64,000 bases of DNA from NCBI GenBank assembly GCA_943789005.1, contig CALSSL010000001.1, positions 1 through 64,000 of the forward strand, written 5' to 3'. The notes below the pieces were generated by a model. It had not been told where the DNA came from. It searched no databases and saw only the letters and a program-made list of their open reading frames with translations. Below are positions 19,001 through 27,723 of this stretch, one piece after another. How positions within the stretch are numbered: position 1 is the stretch's first letter; the number at the start of each line of letters is the position of its first letter. Position numbers and translations under genes: made by a program. Source of the stretch: an uncultured SAR86 cluster bacterium (GTDB lineage Bacteria > Pseudomonadota > Gammaproteobacteria > Magnimaribacterales > D2472).

Positions 19001-20009
19001 GTTTTTCTAAGAGCATGGCATCACCATAGGATAAAAATCTGTACTTTTCATCAACAGCAGTTTTGTATATATGTCTCATATTGTCATAGCCAATGAATGC
19101 AGATACAAGCATTAATAAAGAGGATTGAGGTAAATGAAAGTTGGTAATTAATCTATCGACTGCTTTGAATTTATATCCTGGATAAATAAATAACTTGGTA
19201 TAACCTCTATAACCTTTTTTATCTTCACTCATAAATGCTGTTTCAAGAGCTCTTGTTGCCGTTGTTCCAACTGCAAAAACTTTTTTTCCTGCTGCTTTTG
19301 TTGTGTTAACTAAATCAACCACTTCAGGACTTACCTCCAGATACTCACTATGGATATCATGATCTTTTATATTATCTACCTTAACTGGCTGAAAGGTTCC
19401 AGCGCCAACACTCAGATTGACTGTAGCCAATTTTACCCCAAGTTTTTTTATGTCTTCTAAAAGCTCATCATCAAAATGCAAGCCAGCTGTAGGTGCAGCT
19501 ACAGATTTTTGCAAATTCTTATCTTCATAGACCGTTGCATACCTGTCCTTATCTAGATCTTCATCAGAGCGTTTTATATATGGTGGAAGTGGAACATGAC
19601 CTATTGAATTAAAAACTTCTAACGGAGGCCTATCAAATTGTAATATGAAAAAATTATCCTGCCTGTCAGTACATTCAACAACAAAAGAACCTAAGGTAAT
19701 AAGAGTGCCTATCTTAGGACTTCTTCCAGAGCGAATTTGAACCAAAGCTTTATTGTCTTCAATAATTCTTTCAAGCATTACCTCAACACTGCCGCCAGAT
19801 TCTTTATTGCCATATATTCTTGCTGGAATAACCGAGGTATTATTTACAACTAAAAGATCGCCTTCATTAAAATATGAAATAATATCTTTAAAAGTTTTAT
19901 GTTCTATTTGATTACTATAAACAAGTAATCTACTAGAGCTTCTTTTATCTAATGGATAATTTGCTATTAGATCTTCTGGTAGATAGTAGTCAAAATCTGA
20001 GGTTTTCAT
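18990..20009 (-). CDS. queA: S-adenosylmethionine:tRNA ribosyltransferase-isomerase QueA
   Basis: 339 residues, typical for QueA, which transfers and isomerises the ribosyl group of SAM onto preQ1-tRNA to make epoxyqueuosine. Motifs: YDLPxxLI-type start ([17 protein letters not shown]), [37 protein letters not shown] and [16 protein letters not shown]. It is the first gene of the queA-tgt-yajC-secD-secF run; its start faces tRNA-Leu on the opposite strand. Confidence 0.97.
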   Translation of the reverse strand: MKTSDFDYYLPEDLIANYPLDKRSSSRLLVYSNQIEHKTFKDIISYFNEGDLLVVNNTSVIPARIYGNKESGGSVEVMLERIIEDNKALVQIRSGRSPKIGTLITLGSFVVECTDRQDNFFILQFDRPPLEVFNSIGHVPLPPYIKRSDEDLDKDRYATVYEDKNLQKSVAAPTAGLHFDDELLEDIKKLGVKLATVNLSVGAGTFQPVKVDNIKDHDIHSEYLEVSPEVVDLVNTTKAAGKKVFAVGTTATRALETAFMSEDKKGYRGYTKLFIYPGYKFKAVDRLITNFHLPQSSLLMLVSAFIGYDNMRHIYKTAVDEKYRFLSYGDAMLLEKHEI

Positions 20010-20057
20010 GAGAAGCTGATTTTAAATTAGTTCATACTTAGCTACAATGCCCAGCAT

Positions 20058-20142
20058 GCCCCATTGGCGGAATTGGTAGACGCGCGCGATTCAAAATCGC
20101 GTTCCTTCGGGAGTGCCTGTTCGACTCAGGCATGGGGCACCA
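20058..20142 (+). tRNA. tRNA-Leu (anticodon CAA)
   Basis: An 85-nt class II tRNA: acceptor GCCCCAT pairing with ATGGGGC, D-arm GGCGGAATTGGTAGACGC, anticodon loop TTCAAAA with CAA at 34-36, a variable arm (GTTCCTTCGGGAGT region), T-arm GCCTGTTCGACTCAGGC and an encoded CCA. An AT-rich dyad (AACTAT / ATAGTT, 20142-20161) follows. The 3' side is followed by a proA remnant. Confidence 0.96.
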
Positions 20143-20198
20143 ACTATATTAATTAATAGTTATATCAGCACCCATTCCAGAATGAATATCACAATAAT

Positions 20199-20558
20199 GA
20201 ACACATTATTAGGGCTACTGAAGAAGATTGGTCAACGGAATATTTATTACCAATTGTTAGCATTAGGATAGTTAATAGCTTAAATGAGGCCCTTGAACAT
20301 ATAGAGCTATATTCATCAGGACATACAGAGTCTATTCTTACCGAAGATCCTAATAGGGCTTCAAGATTTCAAAAAGAATTAGATAGCGCAATAGTTATGC
20401 ATAATGTTTCTACTCAATTTGCTGATGGTGGCGAGTTTGGGCTTGGAGGAGAGATTGGCATAGCAACTGGAAAATTTCATGCTAGAGGTCCTGTAGGTGT
20501 TGATCAATTGACTAGCTTTAAGTACCTTGTTAATGGAAACGGTCAAACAAGACCATAA
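20199..20558 (+). pseudogene. proA: 3' remnant of gamma-glutamyl phosphate reductase gene (proA)
   Basis: From 20217 to the TAA at 20556-20558 the frame reads a clean ProA C-terminus: [54 protein letters not shown] and [14 protein letters not shown]. About 113 codons remain of roughly 415. There is no start codon or Shine-Dalgarno upstream; the frame is closed at about 20159. The N-terminal NADPH and catalytic-Cys parts are missing. A 7-bp dyad (AATAATG / CATTATT, 20193-20210) sits at the junction. Absence of stops suggests a recent truncation. Confidence 0.8.
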
Positions 20559-20833
20559 TCTTCATAGAGATTACTTATAAATAATTCTATTATTTGTAAT
20601 AGAACTACAAAAATTTACCTTAAAAAAGGTTATTAATACAACAAAAAATTAAATTATTGACAATTTTATGTATGAAAAATAATATCTACTACAAATGTAT
20701 TGCTTGTGCATTAATTTTAATTAGTTAACTTGTTCTCCCCTATTAGAATAGCTAGCTAACTCCTCTCCAAATATATGAGCAAGCAATACTGTTTTTACCA
20801 ATCTACCAAGAAGCCTCTAATACTCAACATAAT
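20559..20833. other. AT-rich intergenic stretch without a gene
   Basis: No coding frame of note on either strand. The only structure I see is an 8-bp perfect inverted repeat, TTCTATTA-TTTG-TAATAGAA at 20585-20604, without a convincing T-tract. It separates the proA remnant from the minus-strand gene that ends at 20834. Confidence 0.5.
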
Positions 20834-21154
20834 CTAGCTAATAGAATTATCAGTAAACCTCATTAAATTTTTACCCAACTTTTTTGAATATCTTTTAAAT
20901 ACTTTTAAAGCTTTGTTTAAATCTTTAAGACTTTCTTCTTCTGCAAGAGAGTAACCATCCCAATATGAAATTTTATAGCCATAATTATTTTCTATAATTT
21001 CTATTGAAGCAGAGTCAGCATTCACTGGATCATTGTGCTTAATAACTACTGAATGATCTTCAAAATGAATGGATGTGTTGGGAATATTTGAAAAAATAGA
21101 TTTGAATAAATTTTCAATTCTAATTCTACTACTTTTTATATTTATGTTGATCAT
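20834..21154 (-). CDS. Hypothetical protein, about 106 residues
   Basis: No family recognised. I take the start as ATG 21154 (MININIKSSR); an in-frame TTG at 21178 would add eight residues. Both starts overlap the 3' end of the preceding DUF2805 gene, which argues for coupling. The product is mixed alpha/beta with a Lys-rich helical C-terminus (ALKVFKRYSKKLGKN) and no membrane segment. It is the last gene of the small cluster downstream of rsmJ. Confidence 0.5.
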   Translation of the reverse strand: MININIKSSRIRIENLFKSIFSNIPNTSIHFEDHSVVIKHNDPVNADSASIEIIENNYGYKISYWDGYSLAEEESLKDLNKALKVFKRYSKKLGKNLMRFTDNSIS

Positions 21155-21377
21155 AAGAATGATGTCTACCAACTCCAAATTCTCTTAAGCCTACATGCTT
21201 AGTTTTTCTGCCTTGAGCTCTTTTTCTCCACAAGACATAACTACTTTTCTTTAAGTTATTTCTCATCAATTCCTCAACTTGATTTTGATTTAATCCATAT
21301 GTTGCTTCAATAGCATCAAAGGGAGTTCTATCCTCCCACGCCATTTCAATAACTCTTGATATATCTTCTGGTTTCAA
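21129..21377 (-). CDS. DUF2805 / TIGR03643 family protein
   Basis: An 82-residue small basic protein. The family pattern is clear: EDISRVIEMAWEDRTPFDAI, a helix-turn-helix-like GLNQNQVEELMR, then LWRKRAQGRKTKH. Function unknown; the shape suggests nucleic-acid binding. The start is TTG at 21377, overlapping the TGA of the upstream 55-residue gene (TTGA), so translation is probably coupled. Confidence 0.8.
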   Translation of the reverse strand: MKPEDISRVIEMAWEDRTPFDAIEATYGLNQNQVEELMRNNLKKSSYVLWRKRAQGRKTKHVGLREFGVGRHHSYDQHKYKK

Positions 21378-21541
21378 GTCGTTAATTTAGATATTTGATT
21401 TTCAAGTTCTGCTATTCGTCTTTTTAAAGATTCTAATTCTTCTTTTTTTACAAAACCTGCATCTTTCATAAACTTTTCAAGAGCTGGCTTCATCATTTTT
21501 TCCATATTCTTGGCATCTTTCATCATAGTGAATGGGTTCAT
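21374..21541 (-). CDS. Small coiled-coil protein, 55 residues
   Basis: The ATG at 21541 follows GGAGAAATTT, a good ribosome site, and a 56-codon frame ends at TGA 21374-21376. The sequence begins MNPFTMMKDAKNMEKMMKPA and ends in a heptad-like helix, FVKKEELESLKRRIAELENQ. The 'KEEL..L..RI..LE..I' pattern resembles the C-terminal coiled coil of BMFP/UbiK- or phasin-like proteins, but similarity is too short to assign. It is coupled to the DUF2805 gene by TTGA. Confidence 0.6.
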   Translation of the reverse strand: MNPFTMMKDAKNMEKMMKPALEKFMKDAGFVKKEELESLKRRIAELENQISKLTT

Positions 21542-21565
21542 AAATTTCTCCTTAATTTTTTTGTA

Positions 21566-22297
21566 TTATATATAAATATCAAACCTAGTAGACTTACCTT
21601 TGATTTGATAATTCAATTGCTCATCAAGTAAATTTGCTTTAATAGGTCTTTTTAAAATAATTTTTTTAAATTCATATTCTTGAAATTTGTAGAATATTTC
21701 GTCTCCAACATCTTGAATCTTTTCGATTTCTAAAATTTTCTTTATGAGTGCTATATTCCCAGATCTTAAAATATTTTTCTTTGGCTCCGGATACATTGGA
21801 TCCAAATAAATCACGTCAATATCTTTTTGACCCTCATAGCATTTTAATGAGTTTCCATGAAAAAGTTTAAGGTTTTTTAAAAATGGTAATTCTTCCTTCG
21901 ATCTTTCTACAGCATCTCTGACTAACAAAAAAAGAACCATACTTTGCTCACAAGCTATTACTTTGTGACCCAGAGCTAAAAAAATTAATGCATCAGACAG
22001 AAGCCCAGCAGTTCCATCAAAAATATTAAGGCTAATAGAATTTTTACCTAAAGCTTTTTTTAACAAGGTCTCGTGATCTGACCTTTTTAGCCGCCACCCC
22101 ATGGAGCCTTTAAGAAAATCTATGTGAAGTGGCTTTGAGTGAATGGAGTTAGAAAAAAAATTTAATCCATTTTCTCTATATAAAAAAAAGGCCTTATTAA
22201 CCGGTGATTTTGTCAGTATGTTTGCATTCAATTCAGATGAAATCTTTTCAACCTTGTCTTTATGATTTGGGTTATCAAGAAGAATATCTATATTCAT
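21566..22297 (-). CDS. rsmJ: 16S rRNA m2G1516 methyltransferase RsmJ
   Basis: 243 residues. The diagnostic RsmJ segments are FLKGSMGWRLKRS, the SAM-binding loop IFDGTAGLLSDALIFLALGH, CEQSMVLFLLVRDAVER and the catalytic DPMYPEP (of DPMFPxR type). It methylates G1516 of 16S rRNA. Its start overlaps the stop of uppP by four bases. Confidence 0.93.
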   Translation of the reverse strand: MNIDILLDNPNHKDKVEKISSELNANILTKSPVNKAFFLYRENGLNFFSNSIHSKPLHIDFLKGSMGWRLKRSDHETLLKKALGKNSISLNIFDGTAGLLSDALIFLALGHKVIACEQSMVLFLLVRDAVERSKEELPFLKNLKLFHGNSLKCYEGQKDIDVIYLDPMYPEPKKNILRSGNIALIKKILEIEKIQDVGDEIFYKFQEYEFKKIILKRPIKANLLDEQLNYQIKGKSTRFDIYI

Positions 22298-23085
22298 ATA
22301 AGAATAAGCAAGATAATTCCTAAAACAATTCTGTAGATTACAAATGGATACATGCCGATTTTATTAACAAAAATAAGAAAATATTTTATTGTTAAAAAAG
22401 CAACAAGACTTGAGGTAATAAATCCTATAAATAATGAAGGAAAATTTATCGCATAGCTGGATGAACTTAATTCAATAACTAAAAAAACTAATGCTCCAAG
22501 TATTGTTGGAATACTTAATAAAAAAGCAAATTTTGAAGCATCTTTTAGATTTAAACCTATTAATAAGGCTGCTGTAATAGCGGTTCCTGATCTAGATGCT
22601 CCCGGCAGCAAAGCAAAAACTTGGAATAATCCAATAAATATGGCGCCTATAAAAGTTAGCTCTATTAATTTTTTACTAACAGAGCTATATAGAAATGCAA
22701 GTAATAGAAACCCTGCAAATATTAAATTCATAATTGCAATACTTGTAATATTAGTTCTATTTTGATTAATTAAATCAGAGCCAAAGAAACCAACTAAAAC
22801 AATCGGGATAGTTGCAATTATTAATGATATGGCTAAGTTTTTATCTTCTATAAACGGGCCATTACTTTGAAACAATGATTTGATCATCCGTCTAATGTCA
22901 TCTCTGAAATAATAGATTACTGCAAATAAGGTTCCTGTATGAGCTGATATATCAAAAGCAAGTCCAAGATCGTTTAAACCAAATATTAAAGAAGGAAAAA
23001 GCAGATGAGCTGAACTTGAGATTGGTAAAAACTCAGTTAATCCCTGAATAAGACCTAATACAAAACTTAAAATTAGATCATTCAT
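22294..23085 (-). CDS. uppP: Undecaprenyl-diphosphatase UppP (BacA)
   Basis: A 263-residue polytopic membrane enzyme that dephosphorylates undecaprenyl diphosphate to recycle the lipid carrier of cell-wall synthesis. The two signatures are present: GLTEFLPISSSAHLLF near the N-terminus and ALLPGASRSGTAITAALLIG in the middle. It overlaps tsaB upstream and rsmJ downstream, so it belongs to one transcript. Confidence 0.95.
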   Translation of the reverse strand: MNDLILSFVLGLIQGLTEFLPISSSAHLLFPSLIFGLNDLGLAFDISAHTGTLFAVIYYFRDDIRRMIKSLFQSNGPFIEDKNLAISLIIATIPIVLVGFFGSDLINQNRTNITSIAIMNLIFAGFLLLAFLYSSVSKKLIELTFIGAIFIGLFQVFALLPGASRSGTAITAALLIGLNLKDASKFAFLLSIPTILGALVFLVIELSSSSYAINFPSLFIGFITSSLVAFLTIKYFLIFVNKIGMYPFVIYRIVLGIILLILI

Positions 23086-23509
23086 TGATCTTTTTATATT
23101 GAGTCTCTATTGCATATGTTGGGTTTGCATTTTTAGAATTAAAAATTTCAGAATTCATGCCAGAATCCATAAATTTTTGAAGAGCATTTTTGGCAACTAA
23201 ATCAGATGATATGTTGTTTGTTTCTGTTACATCTATTGCAATTAATGGCTTATTAAGTGCCGAAGATATACCCTTTAGATAGGATGCAACACTTCTTGTA
23301 GCAGTATAAGAATCTTCATTATTTGCATATGCAAAAATATCAATATCATTAAGGGAAAAAAATGAATCTAAGCCGATTTGAGACAACATCTCTAGCCAAT
23401 TTGGTCGATCCTTTCTTTCATGGCTAATTGAATACTGAAGAACGTCATCTTTTAAGATAACGCATAGTGATGTTTCATTGCCAGAACTTTGAATAGCTAG
23501 GACATTCAT
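23078..23509 (-). CDS. tsaB: Compact TsaB-like protein
   Basis: 143 residues against about 230 for typical TsaB, the partner of TsaD in threonylcarbamoyl-adenosine (t6A37) synthesis. The ASKHA-type start (MNVLAIQSSGNETSLCVIL) and the stretch TATRSVASYLKGISSALNKPLIAID match TsaB. The second lobe is largely missing, though the PTYAIE end resembles the family's P-x-Y-L tail. The typical GPGSFTG motif reads NNEDSYTATR. The shortening is not a frameshift: the gene is bounded by overlaps on both sides. It may retain only the dimer interface with TsaD. Confidence 0.65.
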   Translation of the reverse strand: MNVLAIQSSGNETSLCVILKDDVLQYSISHERKDRPNWLEMLSQIGLDSFFSLNDIDIFAYANNEDSYTATRSVASYLKGISSALNKPLIAIDVTETNNISSDLVAKNALQKFMDSGMNSEIFNSKNANPTYAIETQYKKINE

Positions 23510-23514
23510 TAGAT

Positions 23515-24159
23515 TTAAATTTGGGAAGATATAGCTTTAAATACTTCATCTACAGCTTTACTGCCATCAACCTTTAAATATATTAAGTCACTTAATTTTG
23601 ATTGATTTATATAAAAATCTGATAAAGGTTTTGTTTGATCATGATAAACGGATAATCTTTTTAAAACTGTTTCTGGTTTATCATCTTCTCTTTGGATTAG
23701 TGGCTCCCCTGAATCATCGTCAACACCATCAATCTCAGGAGGGTTATATTCAATATGGTAGTTTTTACCCGAGCCTGGATGAACCCTTCTGCCTGACATT
23801 CTTTTTACAATTACCTCATCATCTACATGAATTTCTATTACGTGAGTGAATTGGATTCCCATACTCTGAAGCTCAGATGCTTGACCCAAAGTTCTTGGCA
23901 CTCCATCAAACAAAGAACCATTTATACAATCAGGCTTTGTTAATCTATCCTCAATTAACGAGCCAATGATTTCATCTGACACTAGTCCACCTGTATCTAA
24001 AATATTTGAAACTTTTTTACCAAAATCACTACCAGAAGCAACTGCTTCTCTCAGCATGTCACCAGTACTAATTTTTGGGATATTGCAGAGGCTGCATATT
24101 AAATCAGCCTGAGTTCCCTTTCCTGCCCCTGGAGGGCCTAGTAATATAATATTTTTCAT
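23515..24159 (-). CDS. adk: Adenylate kinase
   Basis: 214 residues, the E. coli length. P-loop [14 protein letters not shown]-binding [19 protein letters not shown] (family DGFPRT), and a long LID domain from [13 protein letters not shown] to [12 protein letters not shown]. It catalyses ATP + AMP = 2 ADP. The stop of acpS overlaps its start (ATGA type). Confidence 0.97.
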   Translation of the reverse strand: MKNIILLGPPGAGKGTQADLICSLCNIPKISTGDMLREAVASGSDFGKKVSNILDTGGLVSDEIIGSLIEDRLTKPDCINGSLFDGVPRTLGQASELQSMGIQFTHVIEIHVDDEVIVKRMSGRRVHPGSGKNYHIEYNPPEIDGVDDDSGEPLIQREDDKPETVLKRLSVYHDQTKPLSDFYINQSKLSDLIYLKVDGSKAVDEVFKAISSQI

Positions 24160-24533
24160 ATCTCTAATATAGCAAATGCTATTGCATACTCACTTTCGTC
24201 TGCAAGACTAACATGAGTTTTTGTTATACCCAAGTTTACAATAGTTTTTTTTACATCGCCCAAGGGGTTGAAATAAGGCTTGCCTTTCTCATCTCTTAAA
24301 ACCTCAAGCTCTTTAAATAAAATTGGTTTTCTGATGCCTGTTCCAAAAGCTTTTGATAATGCTTCTTTACATGCAAATTGTTTTGCTAAATATTTAATTA
24401 ACTTTTCTTCATTATAAATTAAAGATATCTTGAGCTCATTATCTGACAGCACCTTCTCTGAAAATGATTTAAGAGATTTCATCTTTTTAAATCTTGATAT
24501 ATTTACAATATCTGTTCCAATGCCATAAATCAT
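24156..24533 (-). CDS. acpS: Holo-[acyl-carrier-protein] synthase
   Basis: 125 residues. Conserved magnesium-binding starts [12 protein letters not shown] and [15 protein letters not shown] are present, together with the HVSLADE C-terminal motif. It transfers 4'-phosphopantetheine from CoA to acyl-carrier protein. It overlaps recO and adk; pdxJ, normally between recO and acpS in gammaproteobacteria, is absent. Confidence 0.95.
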   Translation of the reverse strand: MIYGIGTDIVNISRFKKMKSLKSFSEKVLSDNELKISLIYNEEKLIKYLAKQFACKEALSKAFGTGIRKPILFKELEVLRDEKGKPYFNPLGDVKKTIVNLGITKTHVSLADESEYAIAFAILEI

Positions 24534-25225
24534 TGATGGGTTCTCTTAAATATATCTCTGCTAGACAAATCTCTTCCATCAAGACAGAAGTGAATAGCTT
24601 CTTGGGTAATGTGTTTAAGATATTTTTTTGAAACTTTTGATAAATCTCTAATTTTAATATTAATAATGTCTTTTCCTGAAAAATTTGAGTGAGTTGATTC
24701 TCTAAATCCTCTTTGGGGAATAAAGGAGTAATTTTTATTAATATCTATAGGCTGACCTTTTTCGATATCACTTTCAAAATCAAGACCATATCCAAGTATA
24801 TCTAATAAATCTAATTCAAAATGTCTAAGAGTGAGTTCGATATCTTCTTCTTGATGAATTTTAATTAAAAAACTCTCATAGAGATCAAATAGATCTAATT
24901 GCGAGGCATCTTTTGGTAATAATCTTATTAGCAATTCATTGATATATAAAAGACTATAACTTGTTTTAGAAAAACTATTTGTAGACTGAGAAAAATCTCT
25001 ATCTACATTGGTTAATGTTTTTAGTTCTGATCTTCCTGTGAAAGTTATTTTTAATTTTGTAAATGGTGCAAGATAACCAAAAAACTTTGATTTAGGTTTT
25101 TTTGCGCCCTTTGCTATTAATGATATTTTTCCATGGGTTTTAGTAAAGACATCAATTATAAGACTCGTTTCACCATGAGCTCGTTGATGAAGTAAAAAAC
25201 AATCATCCCAGTCATTATGATTCAT
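24530..25225 (-). CDS. recO: DNA repair protein RecO
   Basis: 231 residues. N-terminal OB-fold with LLHQRAHGETSLIIDVFTKT and the basic GAKKPKSKF loop, then a helical domain (LLYINELLIRLLPKD, LRHFELDLLDILGYG). RecO loads RecA on SSB-coated DNA with RecR. The gene overlaps era by 11 bp, the conserved era-recO arrangement. Confidence 0.92.
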   Translation of the reverse strand: MNHNDWDDCFLLHQRAHGETSLIIDVFTKTHGKISLIAKGAKKPKSKFFGYLAPFTKLKITFTGRSELKTLTNVDRDFSQSTNSFSKTSYSLLYINELLIRLLPKDASQLDLFDLYESFLIKIHQEEDIELTLRHFELDLLDILGYGLDFESDIEKGQPIDINKNYSFIPQRGFRESTHSNFSGKDIINIKIRDLSKVSKKYLKHITQEAIHFCLDGRDLSSRDIFKRTHQ

Positions 25226-26120
25226 AACTTCCGCCTACCCCTAAGCTTTGAATATAGTCAGAATCAGTATTCCAATTCTTTTTTACTTTAACCCAAGTTT
25301 TCAAAAAAACTTTTTTTTCAAAGTATTCCTCTAATTCAATTCTTGCCTGTTGACCGATCTTCTTTAAAGTTTTACCAGCTTTGCCAATAACAATTTGTTT
25401 TTGACTATCTCTTACAACATAGATTACTGCATGAATTTTTATGATTGTTTCTTCGTCCTCTAGAAGCTCTACCTGAACAAAAGTGTCATGCGGAAGCTCG
25501 TCTCCAAGCATTCTAATAATTTTTTCTCTAATAAGCTCTGAAATCATAAAAAGGTCTTTATGCGAGTTTCGTATATCTTCTTTTCCATAAATATGTTTAT
25601 TTTCTGGAAGATACTGCTTAATTAATTCTTCTAATTCATTTATACCTTCATTATTAATTGCAGATATAGGAATGATATCTAAAAATGAATACTCCTTGGC
25701 CAGTCTGTCCATCATTGGTAATAATTTATTTTTATCTGAGATTTGATCAACCTTGTTTACAACGCATATGACTTTTGAACTAGCTTCCTTAAGTTTCTTG
25801 AGGACTGATAAATCTTGTTCATCAAGAGTAAGCCTTTGCACTACAAATAAAATAATATCCGAGTCTTGTATCAAGCTTTCTGCAGATCTATTTAAAACCT
25901 TATTCATAACTTTTGGTGACTTAATATGCATTCCTGGAGTATCAGCAAAAATCATTTGCTTGCTGCCTTCTGTTTTTATTCCCAAGATATTATTTCTAGT
26001 AGTCTGTGATTTACGAGAGGTTATAGAAATCTTTTTTCCTAAAATATGATTGAGGATGGTTGATTTTCCTACATTAGGTTTTCCAATGATTGAAATATAT
26101 CCGCAATATGATTTATTCAT
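25215..26120 (-). CDS. era: GTPase Era
   Basis: 301 residues. GTPase motifs: G1 GKPNVGKST, G3 DTPGMH, G4 NKVD, G5 SAI. The C-terminal KH domain includes VIGKAGKTLKKIGQQAR and ends in the family-typical KKVFLKTWVKVKKNW. Era binds 16S rRNA during 30S assembly. Overlaps rnc by eight bases. Confidence 0.97.
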   Translation of the reverse strand: MNKSYCGYISIIGKPNVGKSTILNHILGKKISITSRKSQTTRNNILGIKTEGSKQMIFADTPGMHIKSPKVMNKVLNRSAESLIQDSDIILFVVQRLTLDEQDLSVLKKLKEASSKVICVVNKVDQISDKNKLLPMMDRLAKEYSFLDIIPISAINNEGINELEELIKQYLPENKHIYGKEDIRNSHKDLFMISELIREKIIRMLGDELPHDTFVQVELLEDEETIIKIHAVIYVVRDSQKQIVIGKAGKTLKKIGQQARIELEEYFEKKVFLKTWVKVKKNWNTDSDYIQSLGVGGSYES

Positions 26121-26775
26121 GCAATTCTTTAATATGAGCTAAAACCTTCATAGCCACATTGGTTTCAGCTATTCTTTTAGAGGGGCCAGATGATTCAAAA
26201 AGCATGCCTTGATAATCGATATTACAAGAAAAGCATCCATCTCCGACATCTTCGATTAAATATTTAGGTAATTCATATTTCTTAGACTGAAGCAATTCCT
26301 GTAATTCAGTTTTTGCATCTTTGAAGGTCATATCTGCAGATAAGGCTAATAAATTTTTATTAAAAATTTTTAATGTGATTTCATTTGCATGCTCCCATCC
26401 AGCATCTATAAAAATTGCTCCGATGATTGCCTCAAAAGCATCTTCTAAAATAGAGTTCTTTCTGTTTTTTGATAAATTTGCAGTTCCTTTGGATAACTTT
26501 ATATAGTCTCCTAGAGCAAACTCTTCAGCTTTCATAGTAAGAGTCTCTGCCTTAACAAGATAAGACCTCATTCTTGTTAAAAGACCCTCTTTTTCGCCAT
26601 TAAATCTTTTAAAAAGATACAGAGATATAATTGAATTCAATATAGAATCACCAAGAAATTCTAATCTTTCATTGTTTTTGGAGTTGCTAAAACTTTTATG
26701 TGTCAGAGCTAATTCTAAAAGATCTAGATTTTTAAACTTATAACCAATTTGGTGCTGTAATTCATTGTAATTCAT
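26113..26775 (-). CDS. rnc: Ribonuclease III
   Basis: 220 residues. The nuclease signature NERLEFLGDSILNSIIS with catalytic acidic residues, EDAFEAIIGAIFIDAGW, and a C-terminal double-stranded-RNA-binding domain (DAKTELQELLQSK, SGPSKRIAETNVAMKVL). Processes rRNA precursors and other double-stranded RNA. It sits in the canonical lepB-rnc-era-recO order. Confidence 0.97.
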   Translation of the reverse strand: MNYNELQHQIGYKFKNLDLLELALTHKSFSNSKNNERLEFLGDSILNSIISLYLFKRFNGEKEGLLTRMRSYLVKAETLTMKAEEFALGDYIKLSKGTANLSKNRKNSILEDAFEAIIGAIFIDAGWEHANEITLKIFNKNLLALSADMTFKDAKTELQELLQSKKYELPKYLIEDVGDGCFSCNIDYQGMLFESSGPSKRIAETNVAMKVLAHIKELHE

Positions 26776-27722
26776 TAATTAATCTTACCAACTCGAGAGA
26801 AATAAGGTAGGCAAGTCCAACACTCCCATGTCATAAATAAATAGCTAGCTTGTCCAAAAAAGTTTTCTCTAGGAACAAAACCAACATCTTTAGTGCTGTC
26901 GTTTGAATTGTCTCTATTGTCTCCCATAACGAAATAATGTCCTGGAGGCACCTCCCATTCTGATGGATACTGAATGTTTTCATCACGAATATTTCTTGTG
27001 AGATATTTTAAGTCGCCATGTTCTTCATAAAAGAAATCAATAACAACATTTTTTTCTCTAGTTGTTATGTTTCCAGATAGGTCTCGATATCTTTTAGTAA
27101 TTGTACTTTCTTCGGTTTTGTAGAATGTTTTTATTAATGGCTGTCCATTTACATACACCTGCTTATTGATAAGCCTAATTTTATCACCTGGCTTGCCTAT
27201 CAATCTTTTTACGTAAGGAACTGGATTGTGTTGAGGGACAAATACAACAACATCACCATAATTTGGATCATTCTTGGCAATTAGGGGTAATGCAACTCTG
27301 TTTATTTTATACCCATAGGAATTCTTATCTACTAATAAAAAATCTCCAACCTTTAATCCTGGCATCATAGAGCCAGATGGAATTTGGTATGGTTCATAAA
27401 GAAATGTTCTTAAAACAAATATCAAAAATATAGGAATAAAATATCCCCTGGATGAGGAAACAATCCTCTTGTTAGCAATAATTACTCCAACAATTAAAAC
27501 TATTAATGAAATGATAGATGCAACCAAGAGCACAATGCTTAAGTCTCCAGCATTTATAAAAATGCTGTAAAGCATCATTAATCCAAAGAGGGTTGATAGG
27601 GTTGATATATTTTTTACAATAAAATTGTCTTCTGTAACTGTGTCAATTTCACTTTTGATCCAAAAGATAAGAATGGTCGACATTCCAATTATTGATAATA
27701 TAAATATAGGATCAGTAATCAC
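26775..27722 (-). CDS. lepB: Signal peptidase I
   Basis: 315 residues with several N-terminal membrane segments and a periplasmic catalytic domain. The serine motif PSGSMMPGLKVGDFLLV, the general-base lysine in VKRLIGKPGD and the box E motif GDNRDNSNDS are all present. It removes signal peptides from exported proteins. The start is one base from the lepA stop. Confidence 0.96.
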   Translation of the reverse strand: MITDPIFILSIIGMSTILIFWIKSEIDTVTEDNFIVKNISTLSTLFGLMMLYSIFINAGDLSIVLLVASIISLIVLIVGVIIANKRIVSSSRGYFIPIFLIFVLRTFLYEPYQIPSGSMMPGLKVGDFLLVDKNSYGYKINRVALPLIAKNDPNYGDVVVFVPQHNPVPYVKRLIGKPGDKIRLINKQVYVNGQPLIKTFYKTEESTITKRYRDLSGNITTREKNVVIDFFYEEHGDLKYLTRNIRDENIQYPSEWEVPPGHYFVMGDNRDNSNDSTKDVGFVPRENFFGQASYLFMTWECWTCLPYFSRVGKIN

Positions 27723-27723
27723 A

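Noticed and set aside
20585-20604. Terminator after the proA remnant
   Set aside because: The stem is entirely AT-rich apart from one pair and has no T-tract on either side.
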